A DNA stretch of 64,000 nt. Origin: Oceanospirillales bacterium. Its GTDB lineage: Bacteria > Pseudomonadota > Gammaproteobacteria > Pseudomonadales > Balneatricaceae. The notes under the pieces are model-generated. The model was given only the letters and a program-made list of their open reading frames with translations. It searched no databases and was not told the origin of the DNA. Location: assembly GCA_018223185.1 (NCBI GenBank), contig JAAEYW010000005.1:1-64000 (forward strand), in the 5' to 3' direction. The position numbers and the translations under genes were made by a program. Below, one piece after another: positions 39,048 to 47,717 of this stretch; within the stretch, counting starts at the first letter, position 1, and each line of letters begins with the position of its first letter.

Positions 39048-39074
39048 TAAAGTTTTCTAAAACCGCGCCGATAG
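39048..39074 (+). promoter_or_regulatory. Sigma28 (FliA) promoter of flgMN
   Basis: TAAAGTTT, an 11-bp spacer and GCCGATAG match the sigma28 consensus at all but the last base, about 32 bp upstream of the flgM ATG. Confidence 0.93.
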
Positions 39075-39105
39075 CTGTATCCAGAACAGCATGAGGACCA
39101 GAAAA

Positions 39106-39423
39106 ATGGTTATTGATATCACGGGTTTAACGTCTTCTTCTCAGGCGGCTAACTCTCGTGCCAAGGTAAGTGAACAGCCTGCGACCGAGAGTAAAACGCA
39201 GCAGCAATCTGTAGACACAGGGCCTGCGGCTTCGTCTGGTGTCAGCCTCAGCGATGCAGCTCAGGCAGTGCAGAAAAGTGCCGGACAGGCTGTAGAGGAA
39301 GGTATCTCTGTTAATGAACAGAAAATCGCTGAATTGAAAGCCGCGATAGACGATGGCAGCTACCAGATCAATTACGAAAGCACCGCGCGTGGTTTGTTCC
39401 AGCTCGAAAGTATGCTGGACTGA
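39106..39423 (+). CDS. flgM: FlgM anti-sigma28 factor
   Basis: A 105-residue protein that holds FliA until the hook is complete and is then exported. N terminus 'MVIDITGLTSSSQAA' and C-terminal FlgM block 'VNEQKIAELKAAIDDGSYQINYESTARGLFQLESML'. The start at 39106 has AGGA at the right spacing and matches Pseudomonas FlgM, whereas the ATG at 39091 lies inside that ribosome site. Autoregulation by sigma28 is implied by the promoter upstream. Confidence 0.94.
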   Translation: MVIDITGLTSSSQAANSRAKVSEQPATESKTQQQSVDTGPAASSGVSLSDAAQAVQKSAGQAVEEGISVNEQKIAELKAAIDDGSYQINYESTARGLFQLESMLD

Positions 39424-39428
39424 TCGCT

Positions 39429-39917
39429 GTGCCCCCGTTGCCTTCACTCGATCAGATAAATGCCCTGACAACTCAGGGCATTACTTTTCTTACAACACTC
39501 AGTGAGTTGCTTGATGCAGAATATCAGGCGCTTCAGCAGCGCAGCATCGAACAACTACAGGAACTGGTTGGGCAAAAGACAGATACCCTGCAGCAACTGG
39601 AAGAAAACAATCAGGCACGTAATCAGCTCTTTATTTCCGCTGGCATAACTCCGGACAAGCCTGGTCTGCAAGACTATAAAGCCCGATTGAATGAAACAGA
39701 AGCCGCCTCGTTTACATCACTCTGGAGTGAACTGGAGCGGGTTCTGCGGCAGGTAAATGAAAAAAACAAGCGCAATGAAATTATCATTACCCGCAACAGC
39801 CGTAATCTCGAACAGCTGATGAGCATCATCAGAGGACAGAACCAGAAAAACACCCTCTACAATCAAAGCGGCGGTAAAGGAAATTACTCAGCACAAAACA
39901 GTCTCGGAAAAGCCTGA
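39429..39917 (+). CDS. flgN: FlgN chaperone for FlgK and FlgL
   Basis: A 162-residue helical protein with the FlgN pattern ('LTTLSELLDAEYQALQQRSIEQLQELVGQKTDTLQQLEENN'). It starts with GTG 5 bp after the flgM stop, so the two are coupled. It carries junction proteins to the export gate. Confidence 0.9.
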   Translation: MPPLPSLDQINALTTQGITFLTTLSELLDAEYQALQQRSIEQLQELVGQKTDTLQQLEENNQARNQLFISAGITPDKPGLQDYKARLNETEAASFTSLWSELERVLRQVNEKNKRNEIIITRNSRNLEQLMSIIRGQNQKNTLYNQSGGKGNYSAQNSLGKA

Positions 39918-39957
39918 CTTTTTTCAGATTTACCCGTGACCTCAGACCTCATAACAA

Positions 39958-39963
39958 GTAGAA
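39958..39963 (+). promoter_or_regulatory. -10 element of the disrupted tRNA-Arg gene
   Basis: TAGAAT lies 13 bp before the first base of the tRNA 5' half. The same hexamer precedes the intact tRNA. The promoter is left intact by the insertion and now points into the integrase gene. Confidence 0.5.
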
Positions 39964-39976
39964 TCCCTGCCACTGC

Positions 39977-40016
39977 CTCCCCGTAGTTCAACCGGATAGA
40001 ATAGGGCCCTCCTAAG
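39977..40016 (+). pseudogene. tRNA-Arg(CCT) 5' half, attL of the integrated element
   Basis: The acceptor strand CTCCCCG, TA, a D arm (GTTC...GAAT) and the 5' anticodon strand GGGCC lead into the loop CTCCTAA. After the core CCCTCCTAAG (40007-40016) the sequence stops matching tRNA. The missing 3' half lies 11.6 kb away at 51588-51633 and pairs with this half throughout: CTCCCCG/CGGGGAG acceptor and GGGCC/GGCTT anticodon stem with two G-U pairs. Confidence 0.88.
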
Positions 40017-40094
40017 AGCCCAGCCAATCCCGTAACGCATTGATATAAAACAAATACCATATCCACCCCGCATAACAAAACATCCCCAAAATTT

Positions 40095-40143
40095 CACCAA
40101 CACCCTTTTTGGTGATATCCTAATTCACCAAACCATCACCAAA
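40095..40143. repeat. CACCAAA boxes at left end, candidate integrase arm sites
   Basis: Direct copies of CACCAAA start at 40126 and 40137, exactly 11 bp apart. A CACCAA lies at 40095 and an inverted TTTGGTG at 40108-40114. The same box occurs three times at the right end. They lie directly before the integrase start, so they may also control its expression. Confidence 0.7.
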
Positions 40144-40159
40144 TTGAAAGTACTCAGCT

Positions 40160-41515
40160 ATGGCATACAGGGACAAGTACGAAATCCGGCAAGGACGAAT
40201 TCAGCTATACCGGCGCACAGCTGAAGGCGGTAAACATCAAAGTGATGCGTGGTACTGTGCACTAAGAATCCCCGGTCAGAAAACTATCAGACGAAGCCTC
40301 AAAACCACCATACAAGATGAAGCTGAACGCAAAGCCGAAAACATTTGGTTCGATCTAAATCAGAGAAATGAACGCGGACTATCTCTGTCTACAAAACGCT
40401 TCGACCTTGTAGCTAATCGTTTCCTAACCGACCTAGAAAACAAGGTCGAACAAGATTCAAAACTTGAACCATTGATGCAGCAATTCAAACCTTCGTTATA
40501 CAAAGGCAAACGCATCGACATTCACAAGTTTCTAATTCCATACTTCGACGGCAAGAACCTACATGACATAACGGATCAGGACATACTGAACTTCGAACAT
40601 TGGCGTCGAAACTACTGGATCAGCGGTGCAGGCTCAACACAAACTCACGTTGAATTCACACGGAATGGTCGAACAGTTCGTCGTTCAAAGTTAGCAAATG
40701 AACAAAAAGAACCCAACTGGAATACCATCAATAAAGAGTTGACCACTTTACGGCAGATTTTCGAATTCGCACGAAAATCTAGCATTATCGAAGGACGTGA
40801 AATACCGGTAATTAAAAACGTAAAAAAACCCCGTTACACCAAAACTAAAAAACCGGGCCTAACGGAGCCAGACGTTAAACATCTGCTAGAAACACTTGTT
40901 ACGCGATATAAACATCAGGCTAACCCGAAACATCAACGCAGCCATAAACTGCTTTTACATTACATCAGTTGGATGTGCCTAACTGGTATGAGGGTTGCCG
41001 AAGCAAAAAACCTAAAAATAAGTGACTGCAGAAAATTCACAAAAGAAGATAAAAGTTACTTGAAGGTATTCGTACACGGGAAAGGAAAGAGCCGCGAATT
41101 AGTAGCACTTGACGAAGCGATCACCGTTCTGGATAAGCTCGTTTACTTCCACAAAACTAATGCTGCACTTCACGGATGGATATATAGTGATGACCTTCAT
41201 ATTTTTTCAGATCAATATGGCAAAGCCGTGGGATCCTTTGCAAATGGGCTTAATCGTGCTTTTGAAGATGCTGGACTACTATATGACGTATACGGGGATA
41301 AACGAAGTGGCGGTGCATTCCGAAAATACTACATTACACACGCGTTAATTGTGGGTAACATAAACTACTTCGAACTTGCCAAGCAAACGGGAAACAGCAT
41401 CCAAGTTATCGAAGAATATTACGCCGAAATTGACCCAACACAACGTCCAGAAATGTTCATATTCAAGAACGCACTAACTGGGGTTTATGATGATAATCCA
41501 GCTAACAAATTCTAA
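40160..41515 (+). CDS. Tyrosine-type site-specific integrase
   Basis: A 451-residue recombinase that should catalyse integration and excision of the island. The N-terminal half holds arm- and core-binding regions. The catalytic part has R278 in 'CLTGMRVAEA', K near 310 in 'HGKGKSRELV', R388 in 'GGAFRKYYITHAL', and the nucleophile Y421 in 'QVIEEYYAEI'. The residue three before R388, usually His of HxxR, is Gly here; the downstream His/Trp is also not evident. The gene starts 143 bp inside attL, oriented inward. Confidence 0.9.
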   Translation: MAYRDKYEIRQGRIQLYRRTAEGGKHQSDAWYCALRIPGQKTIRRSLKTTIQDEAERKAENIWFDLNQRNERGLSLSTKRFDLVANRFLTDLENKVEQDSKLEPLMQQFKPSLYKGKRIDIHKFLIPYFDGKNLHDITDQDILNFEHWRRNYWISGAGSTQTHVEFTRNGRTVRRSKLANEQKEPNWNTINKELTTLRQIFEFARKSSIIEGREIPVIKNVKKPRYTKTKKPGLTEPDVKHLLETLVTRYKHQANPKHQRSHKLLLHYISWMCLTGMRVAEAKNLKISDCRKFTKEDKSYLKVFVHGKGKSRELVALDEAITVLDKLVYFHKTNAALHGWIYSDDLHIFSDQYGKAVGSFANGLNRAFEDAGLLYDVYGDKRSGGAFRKYYITHALIVGNINYFELAKQTGNSIQVIEEYYAEIDPTQRPEMFIFKNALTGVYDDNPANKF

Positions 41516-41667
41516 AGTATAAATAAGACTTAAAAACACATTAATATGGCCGATGACTGTCATGTAAATAGATTAATCAGTTAAATTTCGCTAAAATCGC
41601 TATAACTTTTAGCAATAAAATTAATAGAAAAGTACCAATCACAGTACGGATACTCAAGGCTAATGGA

Positions 41668-44600
41668 ATGAAAAACATAAGAACCAGGAAGCGCAAAAAC
41701 TCAAGAACTGAAAAGCCGCTGAGCGATATCCACATCGTCAAAATAATATTAAGCCAAAGCAACACTTATGCAATAGAAAGAAGTATTGAAAATTATATTA
41801 CAAATCTATCACCTGAAAGACAATTGCGAGTAAGCAAAAACCTCTATAAACATAAAAGAATTAGAGAAGTATTTAATTTAAAATCAGAAAAATATACAAG
41901 CTTCATAAAGAGAAATATCTCCACAAATTTAGACAGTAGCGTATTACTAAATTTATTTTTAAAATTTGTAATTGAAAACAAAGAACTTATAAATAAATAC
42001 AACAACCTAGCCCTAAAACTTGAAGAAAACATATGTCTAGGCTCATATAATAACGTTATAAAAACTATTGATGAGATAGATAATATTTTTGGAAAAACAA
42101 TTTGGTCCATCGACGCAAGATTATCAATATACAGTATATTTAACAAAGTTAAAGAATCAGAAATCCTACAAAAATCAGATAGCAATATCGAAATAGCTCA
42201 AATAACGAGCCTTTTAACCCAAAGAAATATTGCATCATCCGCAAATGCATTTCATGATCAGTTTTTTTCGAACGTTCTAAACGAATATGAAAAAACCAGT
42301 CAGTTAGAATATGCAAATATGCTTTCATTACTTATAACACCTGAAAGGGAACTTTCTAACCTAGAATACGATCCACTTATAACAATATCCCAGTCACTTA
42401 ATGTTATAGATAGAGTAATACTATACAAGAAACTATTTAGATTAATTCTAACAGATCAAAAACAATACCATCCAGAACTTAAGGATACAGTTAGAAGCTT
42501 TGTTAAAGAATTATCGTCACACATAAATGACGAATCTTGGAAAAACATGGCTAGCTTTGATCATAAAAAAATCAAAACAAGATCAAATAAAGAACAGTTA
42601 TATATAATAGAAAAATATTCAAAGGGAGAATATGAGGAGTGTGTAGATTTAATAGACAACTATCTCAAAAGCAATCCTAGAGATTTATCGGCTATAGACA
42701 TATTATGCAAATCAATAATATTTTTAGACGATGACAACTTTAGCCATAGCATTTTAGAAGGCCAGAGGGTTAGAGTTGCAATAACAGGCGCATTAATAGG
42801 ATTACTCAGCGATTTTAATAAATACGACTTATACATGGAGCAATTCAAAACTTTAGAATTAAGATACAGTTGTTTTGATTTCATATTATCCGCACGTCCT
42901 ATGTTTATGCTAGCCTACCCATTCATAAGCAAAGAAAGAATTATTAAAAGCTGTATGAGTCTTGCCTGTACAGACCTGCCTTTATCTCCAAAATACGCCT
43001 CTAAGATAGATAATAACGACGTAGTTAACTCTATTGACGTGGACTTTTTAGGACAAAAGGAGCTTAACAAAGATTCATTAACTAGAAGCCGAATAATAAG
43101 AATTGAAATTCAAGAAGCATTTCAATCTAAAAGCATAGATCGTAATAAAATCATTAGCATGCTTGAAATTCTCACCAAAGAAACTGACATCTTAACGCCT
43201 GAGAAAAATTACATTTTAAGCAAATCACTAATAGCACTAGATGAATGGGAAAAAATCTTCTCCCTTGTGGCAGATGAATTTATAGAAAATCGATCATCTC
43301 ACCTAACATTTCCGATTGAAGAAATAGCAAATCACATTGAAAATTGCGATATATACGTAAATGATATTAAAGCAATAATCTGCTATTACATATACTCATC
43401 GACATATAGCAAAGCTAGTAAAATATTAGCCGCAGAAAGGGTTGAAGATTACTTAGCACACAATAATTACGGCCTACCGAGTGAATTATTATCAAACATA
43501 ACAAAACTAGACAAGTATCAAGAGTTCTTTTTCTCCGAAGTATGTAATAGAGAAATGCTTGGAGATTTGATAAATATAAACAGTTCGAAAATGCTAAACA
43601 TTGAAAGATTAAAACTGATATCTTTCCTAAATGATAATTTCAACTATTCGAACAATAACCTTTTAGCTGAAGAAAGAAATATTTTTGATGTTATAATATT
43701 TGGAGATATCGCTGTAGAACATGGATACAACAAAATAAACATTGACTCACATGATATTAAAAAATCAAAGTTTTCTGACTATTCCGGGCATTTTGAACAG
43801 TTTAGAAATCTAGGTGATTTAGATCACTCAAGCATCAAGTCATTATTTGAAGACTCCGATGAAGAATTAACAAGCGAGAATGCAATAAATCATTTTTACG
43901 GCGTATTATACCAAAAAATAGTTTCCGATTTCATTCAGGATAATGACTACGGCCTTGTTCGATATTTAAGTTCAGAAATTAGACATGGGGTAATGCCCAA
44001 TCAACTTAGAAGTGTATTTGAAGCTCATAAACTTATCACCGAGAAGGGACCAGGAAATAAATATGAAACAAACTCTCATTGGGACAATATATACAAGGAT
44101 ACTTTGAGTAATGATTACCTACTGGTTATCAACAAGAACCTAGAGGAATTTTCAGAGCAGGTCGACAAACTAATTGATAACGCAAACAATTGGGCAGCAG
44201 TAACCACAAACATTAACGATAGAAACATTGCATTTAATTTTGGGCATGATACTGAAAAATTAAAAAAATTAAGAAGATATGTTGAGAACCAGGAGAATTC
44301 AGATCAATTTTTTGAACGTTGCACTGAATTTATTTGGAGCGAGGTAGATGACTGTCTGAAAATAATGCGTTCTCTTCTTAATAAAGAATTAAAGGCAGAT
44401 TTCGAGGCCCTATGCAACAATCTATGCGTTTCTCTTTCGAGCAGGCATAACCCAACTCAACTTTTTTCTCATATTACTCAAGCTAGAAACGCAATCATAG
44501 AAGAAATAGCAAAAATTGAAACCTGGTTTAGACGCCCTCATATTGCGCTAAGGAACAATTACCCATTACGTTATTTGATAGAAAAATCAATAGAATGTGT

Positions 44601-45048
44601 TGAAGACATACACTACCCAAAAGAAATAAAGTACCACACCAATATTTGCGAATCATTCAATGAAATTTACGTTAATAATGATCAAAAAACAGGATTAACT
44701 AGATCGTTAATAACCACCTACCAAAACTGCATTAAATACACACCATCAGAACCACTTATTCATTTTGACATTTCGACTTACAAAGAGGATAACAAAATAA
44801 AAATAGTCATTTCTAATGAAATTGACAAAAAAAGAATTAAAAATGGTGACGCAGAACTCATATTAAAAAAAGTTGATAACTTCAAAAAAACAAATCAAAG
44901 TACTCTCTTATCAAAAGAAGGAGGTACAGGACTTTACAAAGCTTATAGATACGTTTTTGATTATATAGATAATTCAGATTTAAACATCGAAATATTAAAT
45001 AACAAATTCTATCAAAAAATAACAATAAGTGAGGATAGCCTGTCATGA
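41668..45048 (+). CDS. dtcA: DtcA-like sensor histidine kinase of a Detocs defence system
   Basis: A large (1126-residue), soluble, mostly helical protein. The first ~750 residues show no family I recognise and resemble a helical-repeat sensor. The C terminus is a histidine kinase: probable phospho-acceptor H773 in 'SSEIRHGVMPNQLRS', N box N1020 in 'TYQNCIKYTPSEP', and glycine-rich ATP lid 'GGTGLYKAYR' (1085-1094). No membrane segment is visible. Its stop overlaps the next start by 4 bp (ATGA). In Detocs, known from Vibrio, the kinase detects phage infection and phosphorylates the effector-bearing receiver. The order kinase, lone receiver, receiver-effector here matches that system. AT-rich, with many AGA/AGG codons and ATA codons, unlike the host genes. 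Confidence 0.82.
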   Translation: MKNIRTRKRKNSRTEKPLSDIHIVKIILSQSNTYAIERSIENYITNLSPERQLRVSKNLYKHKRIREVFNLKSEKYTSFIKRNISTNLDSSVLLNLFLKFVIENKELINKYNNLALKLEENICLGSYNNVIKTIDEIDNIFGKTIWSIDARLSIYSIFNKVKESEILQKSDSNIEIAQITSLLTQRNIASSANAFHDQFFSNVLNEYEKTSQLEYANMLSLLITPERELSNLEYDPLITISQSLNVIDRVILYKKLFRLILTDQKQYHPELKDTVRSFVKELSSHINDESWKNMASFDHKKIKTRSNKEQLYIIEKYSKGEYEECVDLIDNYLKSNPRDLSAIDILCKSIIFLDDDNFSHSILEGQRVRVAITGALIGLLSDFNKYDLYMEQFKTLELRYSCFDFILSARPMFMLAYPFISKERIIKSCMSLACTDLPLSPKYASKIDNNDVVNSIDVDFLGQKELNKDSLTRSRIIRIEIQEAFQSKSIDRNKIISMLEILTKETDILTPEKNYILSKSLIALDEWEKIFSLVADEFIENRSSHLTFPIEEIANHIENCDIYVNDIKAIICYYIYSSTYSKASKILAAERVEDYLAHNNYGLPSELLSNITKLDKYQEFFFSEVCNREMLGDLININSSKMLNIERLKLISFLNDNFNYSNNNLLAEERNIFDVIIFGDIAVEHGYNKINIDSHDIKKSKFSDYSGHFEQFRNLGDLDHSSIKSLFEDSDEELTSENAINHFYGVLYQKIVSDFIQDNDYGLVRYLSSEIRHGVMPNQLRSVFEAHKLITEKGPGNKYETNSHWDNIYKDTLSNDYLLVINKNLEEFSEQVDKLIDNANNWAAVTTNINDRNIAFNFGHDTEKLKKLRRYVENQENSDQFFERCTEFIWSEVDDCLKIMRSLLNKELKADFEALCNNLCVSLSSRHNPTQLFSHITQARNAIIEEIAKIETWFRRPHIALRNNYPLRYLIEKSIECVEDIHYPKEIKYHTNICESFNEIYVNNDQKTGLTRSLITTYQNCIKYTPSEPLIHFDISTYKEDNKIKIVISNEIDKKRIKNGDAELILKKVDNFKKTNQSTLLSKEGGTGLYKAYRYVFDYIDNSDLNIEILNNKFYQKITISEDSLS

Positions 45049-45494
45049 AAATCTTACTAATTGAAGATGGCGACTATAAAATCGAACGAGTTTGTGAGTA
45101 TATAAACTCATTGAATAATAGTCATTCAATAACAGTCTGCAAATCATACTCATCAGCTTTACAGAACATTGTTCAAGAAAATTTCGACTTAGCCATCATT
45201 GACATGAGCCTACCCACCTTTGATAAAAGCCCAGATGAAGCAGGAGGAGAGTTTAGAACTTATGGAGGCCTCGATCTAGCTAGGCAGATAAAAAGACGCA
45301 AGATCAATATTGATTTTTTATACCTTAGCCAATACAAAACATTTTCTGATTCAGACTCAAGCCTTACAATCAATGATGTAAATATTCAAGCTGAAAACTT
45401 ATGTGGGCCTTCCTATTTAGGGTTTATTTACTATGAACATTCCGGTTATGACTGGAAAAAAACGTTAGGGAAAACAATTAAAGATTATGAGTAA
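45045..45494 (+). CDS. dtcB: DtcB-like stand-alone receiver protein
   Basis: A 149-residue single receiver domain: acidic E7-D8, phospho-acceptor D53 in 'LAIIDMSLPTFD', with an insertion after it (DKSPDEAGGEFRTYGG). No output domain. In characterised Detocs, DtcB acts as a phosphate buffer that stops the effector from firing without infection. A switch Lys near the C-terminal end is not obvious. Overlaps dtcA by 4 bp and dtcC by 8 bp, so the three are translationally coupled. Confidence 0.82.
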   Translation: MKILLIEDGDYKIERVCEYINSLNNSHSITVCKSYSSALQNIVQENFDLAIIDMSLPTFDKSPDEAGGEFRTYGGLDLARQIKRRKINIDFLYLSQYKTFSDSDSSLTINDVNIQAENLCGPSYLGFIYYEHSGYDWKKTLGKTIKDYE

Positions 45495-46674
45495 ATTTCT
45501 TATAGTTGATGACGACCTTAATAGGTCAAATGAAATAGCTTCACGCTTGAAAAACTCTTTTAACATTAATGTTGATGATATAGATATAGCTCATACCCTA
45601 AATCAAGGAAAAAGATTTCTTAGACAAACATATTATACTGCTTTATTCCTAGATATGGCCCTACCTAAAGTAGAGGGTGATGAGCCTGATAGACTTTCAG
45701 GTATCAATCTCTTGAAAGCGATAGCAAGGGGTAGATACAAATCGCCTCATCGAGTTATTGGTTATACTGCTCTCATTGATGAAGTTTCTGATATGAGTAA
45801 AGAGTTCGAGCCACTTGGATTTAAGCTTTATGCTTCACCAGGCGGTGATTACTCTTGGCTACCAGAAGCATTCACACAAGTTTCCTATTCTATTCAATCA
45901 GTACGCAGTCACGAAGTAGCTCCAAAAGATGTTGTTGTCGTCTCTGTTCACGGAATCCTTACATTCGGAAATTGGCAAGAGGACCTCATACAACTAGCTA
46001 AAGAGCAGCACTCTGATATAGATATAAGCCATCTAAGTTTCAAATGCTCTAGAATTGATCTAATAACATTTTTAATACCAGGCTTAAGAAGATCGCTAAT
46101 AAATCGGTTTACCTCTGATTTAACCAGGTGGTTAACATCTAATTCCACAAAAAGAATGATCTGTTTTTCTCATAGCTTCGGTACATACATATTAGAAAAA
46201 TCAATTAGAAAAATTTGCAAAACAAATCCTGAATTATTGGAACCTCTGGAGCTTGTAGTTTTTAGTGGGAGTATACTAAAACAGAATACAGATTTTAGTG
46301 AGCTACTTGATGTAAAGAAATTTCAGATAATTAATGAATGCGCTATTAATGACATTCCCTTACTATTTAGTGAAGCATTCGTGTTAGATGCAGGAATGTC
46401 TGGAAGGCTTGGATTCTCTGGAATATGTACTGATAGTTTTTCGAACAGATTTTACAATGGCGGGCATAGTAGCTTTTTTGATGAAAAACGAAACTTCATA
46501 AAAAACAAATGGCTACCCCTCATCCCTAATAAAAACATCATCCAACCATTTAATGAAGCCAAAGATTATTCTGTATTTTTTAAGATAGTTGAAAACTTAG
46601 CTAGAATTTCAGGATGTATAAAATGGTTTTACCCGATAATACTTTTCTTCTTATCATATAAGCTCATTTTCTAA
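45487..46674 (+). CDS. dtcC: DtcC-like receiver fused to an alpha/beta hydrolase effector
   Basis: A 395-residue fusion. Receiver (about 1-140) with D8-D10 acidic cluster and phospho-acceptor D56 in 'ALFLDMALPKVEGDEPD'. Alpha/beta-hydrolase domain (about 150-350) with an HG-type oxyanion motif 'VSVHGILTFGNW', nucleophile S230 in 'CFSHSFGTY', and a likely catalytic His H327 in 'YNGGHSSFF'. The last ~18 residues (WFYPIILFFLSYKLIF) form a hydrophobic tail that could anchor it in the membrane. In the tested Detocs the effector is an ATP-cleaving phosphorylase-like domain. Hydrolase-bearing variants have been recognised by family, but the substrate is unknown to me; a lipase/esterase is plausible from the membrane tail. 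Confidence 0.8.
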   Translation: MSKFLIVDDDLNRSNEIASRLKNSFNINVDDIDIAHTLNQGKRFLRQTYYTALFLDMALPKVEGDEPDRLSGINLLKAIARGRYKSPHRVIGYTALIDEVSDMSKEFEPLGFKLYASPGGDYSWLPEAFTQVSYSIQSVRSHEVAPKDVVVVSVHGILTFGNWQEDLIQLAKEQHSDIDISHLSFKCSRIDLITFLIPGLRRSLINRFTSDLTRWLTSNSTKRMICFSHSFGTYILEKSIRKICKTNPELLEPLELVVFSGSILKQNTDFSELLDVKKFQIINECAINDIPLLFSEAFVLDAGMSGRLGFSGICTDSFSNRFYNGGHSSFFDEKRNFIKNKWLPLIPNKNIIQPFNEAKDYSVFFKIVENLARISGCIKWFYPIILFFLSYKLIF

Positions 46675-46679
46675 ACCAA

Positions 46680-46717
46680 CGCTAATAGCTAGAATATTTT
46701 TATTCTAGCTATTAGCG
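46680..46717. terminator. Perfect 17-bp inverted repeat after dtcC
   Basis: CGCTAATAGCTAGAATA, loop TTTT, and its exact complement form a hairpin starting 5 bp after the dtcC stop. No T run follows. It probably ends or stabilises the operon mRNA. The remaining 46718-47075 shows no gene or further motif that I can support. Confidence 0.6.
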
Positions 46718-47075
46718 TCCCCTACATCGCATTGTTTTAGCATACCCTTTGCGACCCACTGGATGCCTAACACTATCTATAACATCTCAGTAGGTATCAG
46801 CTAGTCTGAATGCAGTTTCACTTTATAAGTAACAGCCATTAAGAATGGTAACTTTCTATTTATAACTCCTACCTTTCCCCGATTCTTCGCTGCAACCGGG
46901 CGAATTGTTGCTCATCAAACAAACAACCTATGGTTGCCTTTACACTGATTGGTCATCACTACTTCTGATTCAGACATAACTTGGAAATTAATATTGTCCC
47001 AATGCTCAGTGAAGAACTGTATGCGTCATGCAGTCTCATATTTTATAAGTCTTGAGACCGGTATTTACCCATCCC

Positions 47076-47120
47076 ATTAAAGTATCAAATATCGTTAAGT
47101 TGAATATTTGACACTTTAAT
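47076..47120. promoter_or_regulatory. Candidate res site / operator of the resolvase
   Basis: ATTAAAGTATCAAATAT at 47076-47092 and its inverse at 47104-47120 match at 16 of 17 positions across an 11-bp spacer, 40 bp upstream of the recombinase start. A weaker inverted pair (TCATAT...ATATGA) follows at about 47124-47140. This is the layout of a Tn3-type resolution site with subsite I and further subsites. Confidence 0.65.
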
Positions 47121-47159
47121 GTATCATATTCGATATATGAGACTTATGGAAAGATAGAA

Positions 47160-47717
47160 ATGGCACTGTTAGGATACGCTCGCGTAAGTACTAATCAGCA
47201 AAAATTAGACATCCAAATCGCTGGCCTTAAACGTGAAGGGGTTCGTGATGACCGGATTTATACAGATAAAGCTAGTGGACAGTCTGACCAACGAGAAGGC
47301 TTAGCAAAGCTACTAAGCCGAGCTGAGGCTGGAGATAGCATCCTAGTTAAGAAGCTAGATCGGCTAGGCCGTAATACTTTAGATATGATCAATATTATCC
47401 AAGAATTAGATGACAAGGGTGTCAGTGTAAATTTTCTAGATGATGGCCTATCAACAGCTGGTTCTATGGGGAAGATGGTCGTTACAATTCTTTCCGCGGT
47501 AGCACAAGCTGAGCGAGAAAGGATCCTAGAAAGAACTAATGAGGGACGTATAGCTGCTATGGAAGCAGGTATTCAATTCGGTAGAAAGCCGCATAAAAAC
47601 AGACAGAAGGCGCTTAAGCTTATTTGTGACTCAGAACCAATGGCTGAAGTTATTTCTAAAACGGGAATATCGCGTGCTACCTACTTCAGATTGAAAAAAG
47701 AAGTTAATCCCAGTTAA
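47160..47717 (+). CDS. Serine recombinase, resolvase/invertase family
   Basis: A 185-residue small serine recombinase. Catalytic Ser in 'GYARVSTNQQKLDIQ', 'KASGQSDQREGLAKLL', 'LVKKLDRLGRNTLDM' and the E-helix 'VTILSAVAQAERERILERTNEGR' are all present, followed by an Hin-type HTH ('AEVISKTGISRATYFRLKKE'). It could resolve element dimers or invert DNA; no transposase is seen with it. The near-palindromic pair upstream is its probable site. Its end overlaps the next gene tail-to-tail by 14 bp. Confidence 0.93.
   Translation: MALLGYARVSTNQQKLDIQIAGLKREGVRDDRIYTDKASGQSDQREGLAKLLSRAEAGDSILVKKLDRLGRNTLDMINIIQELDDKGVSVNFLDDGLSTAGSMGKMVVTILSAVAQAERERILERTNEGRIAAMEAGIQFGRKPHKNRQKALKLICDSEPMAEVISKTGISRATYFRLKKEVNPS

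Noticed and set aside
41577-41765. Minus-strand hydrophobic frame before dtcA
   Set aside because: It overlaps the start of dtcA, has no ribosome site, and its hydrophobicity arises from AT-rich antisense reading.
41668-46674. Ordinary host two-component system
   Set aside because: Foreign composition, island location, a lone receiver next to a receiver-hydrolase fusion and a 750-aa unassigned kinase N terminus fit Detocs better than a metabolic or sensory pair.
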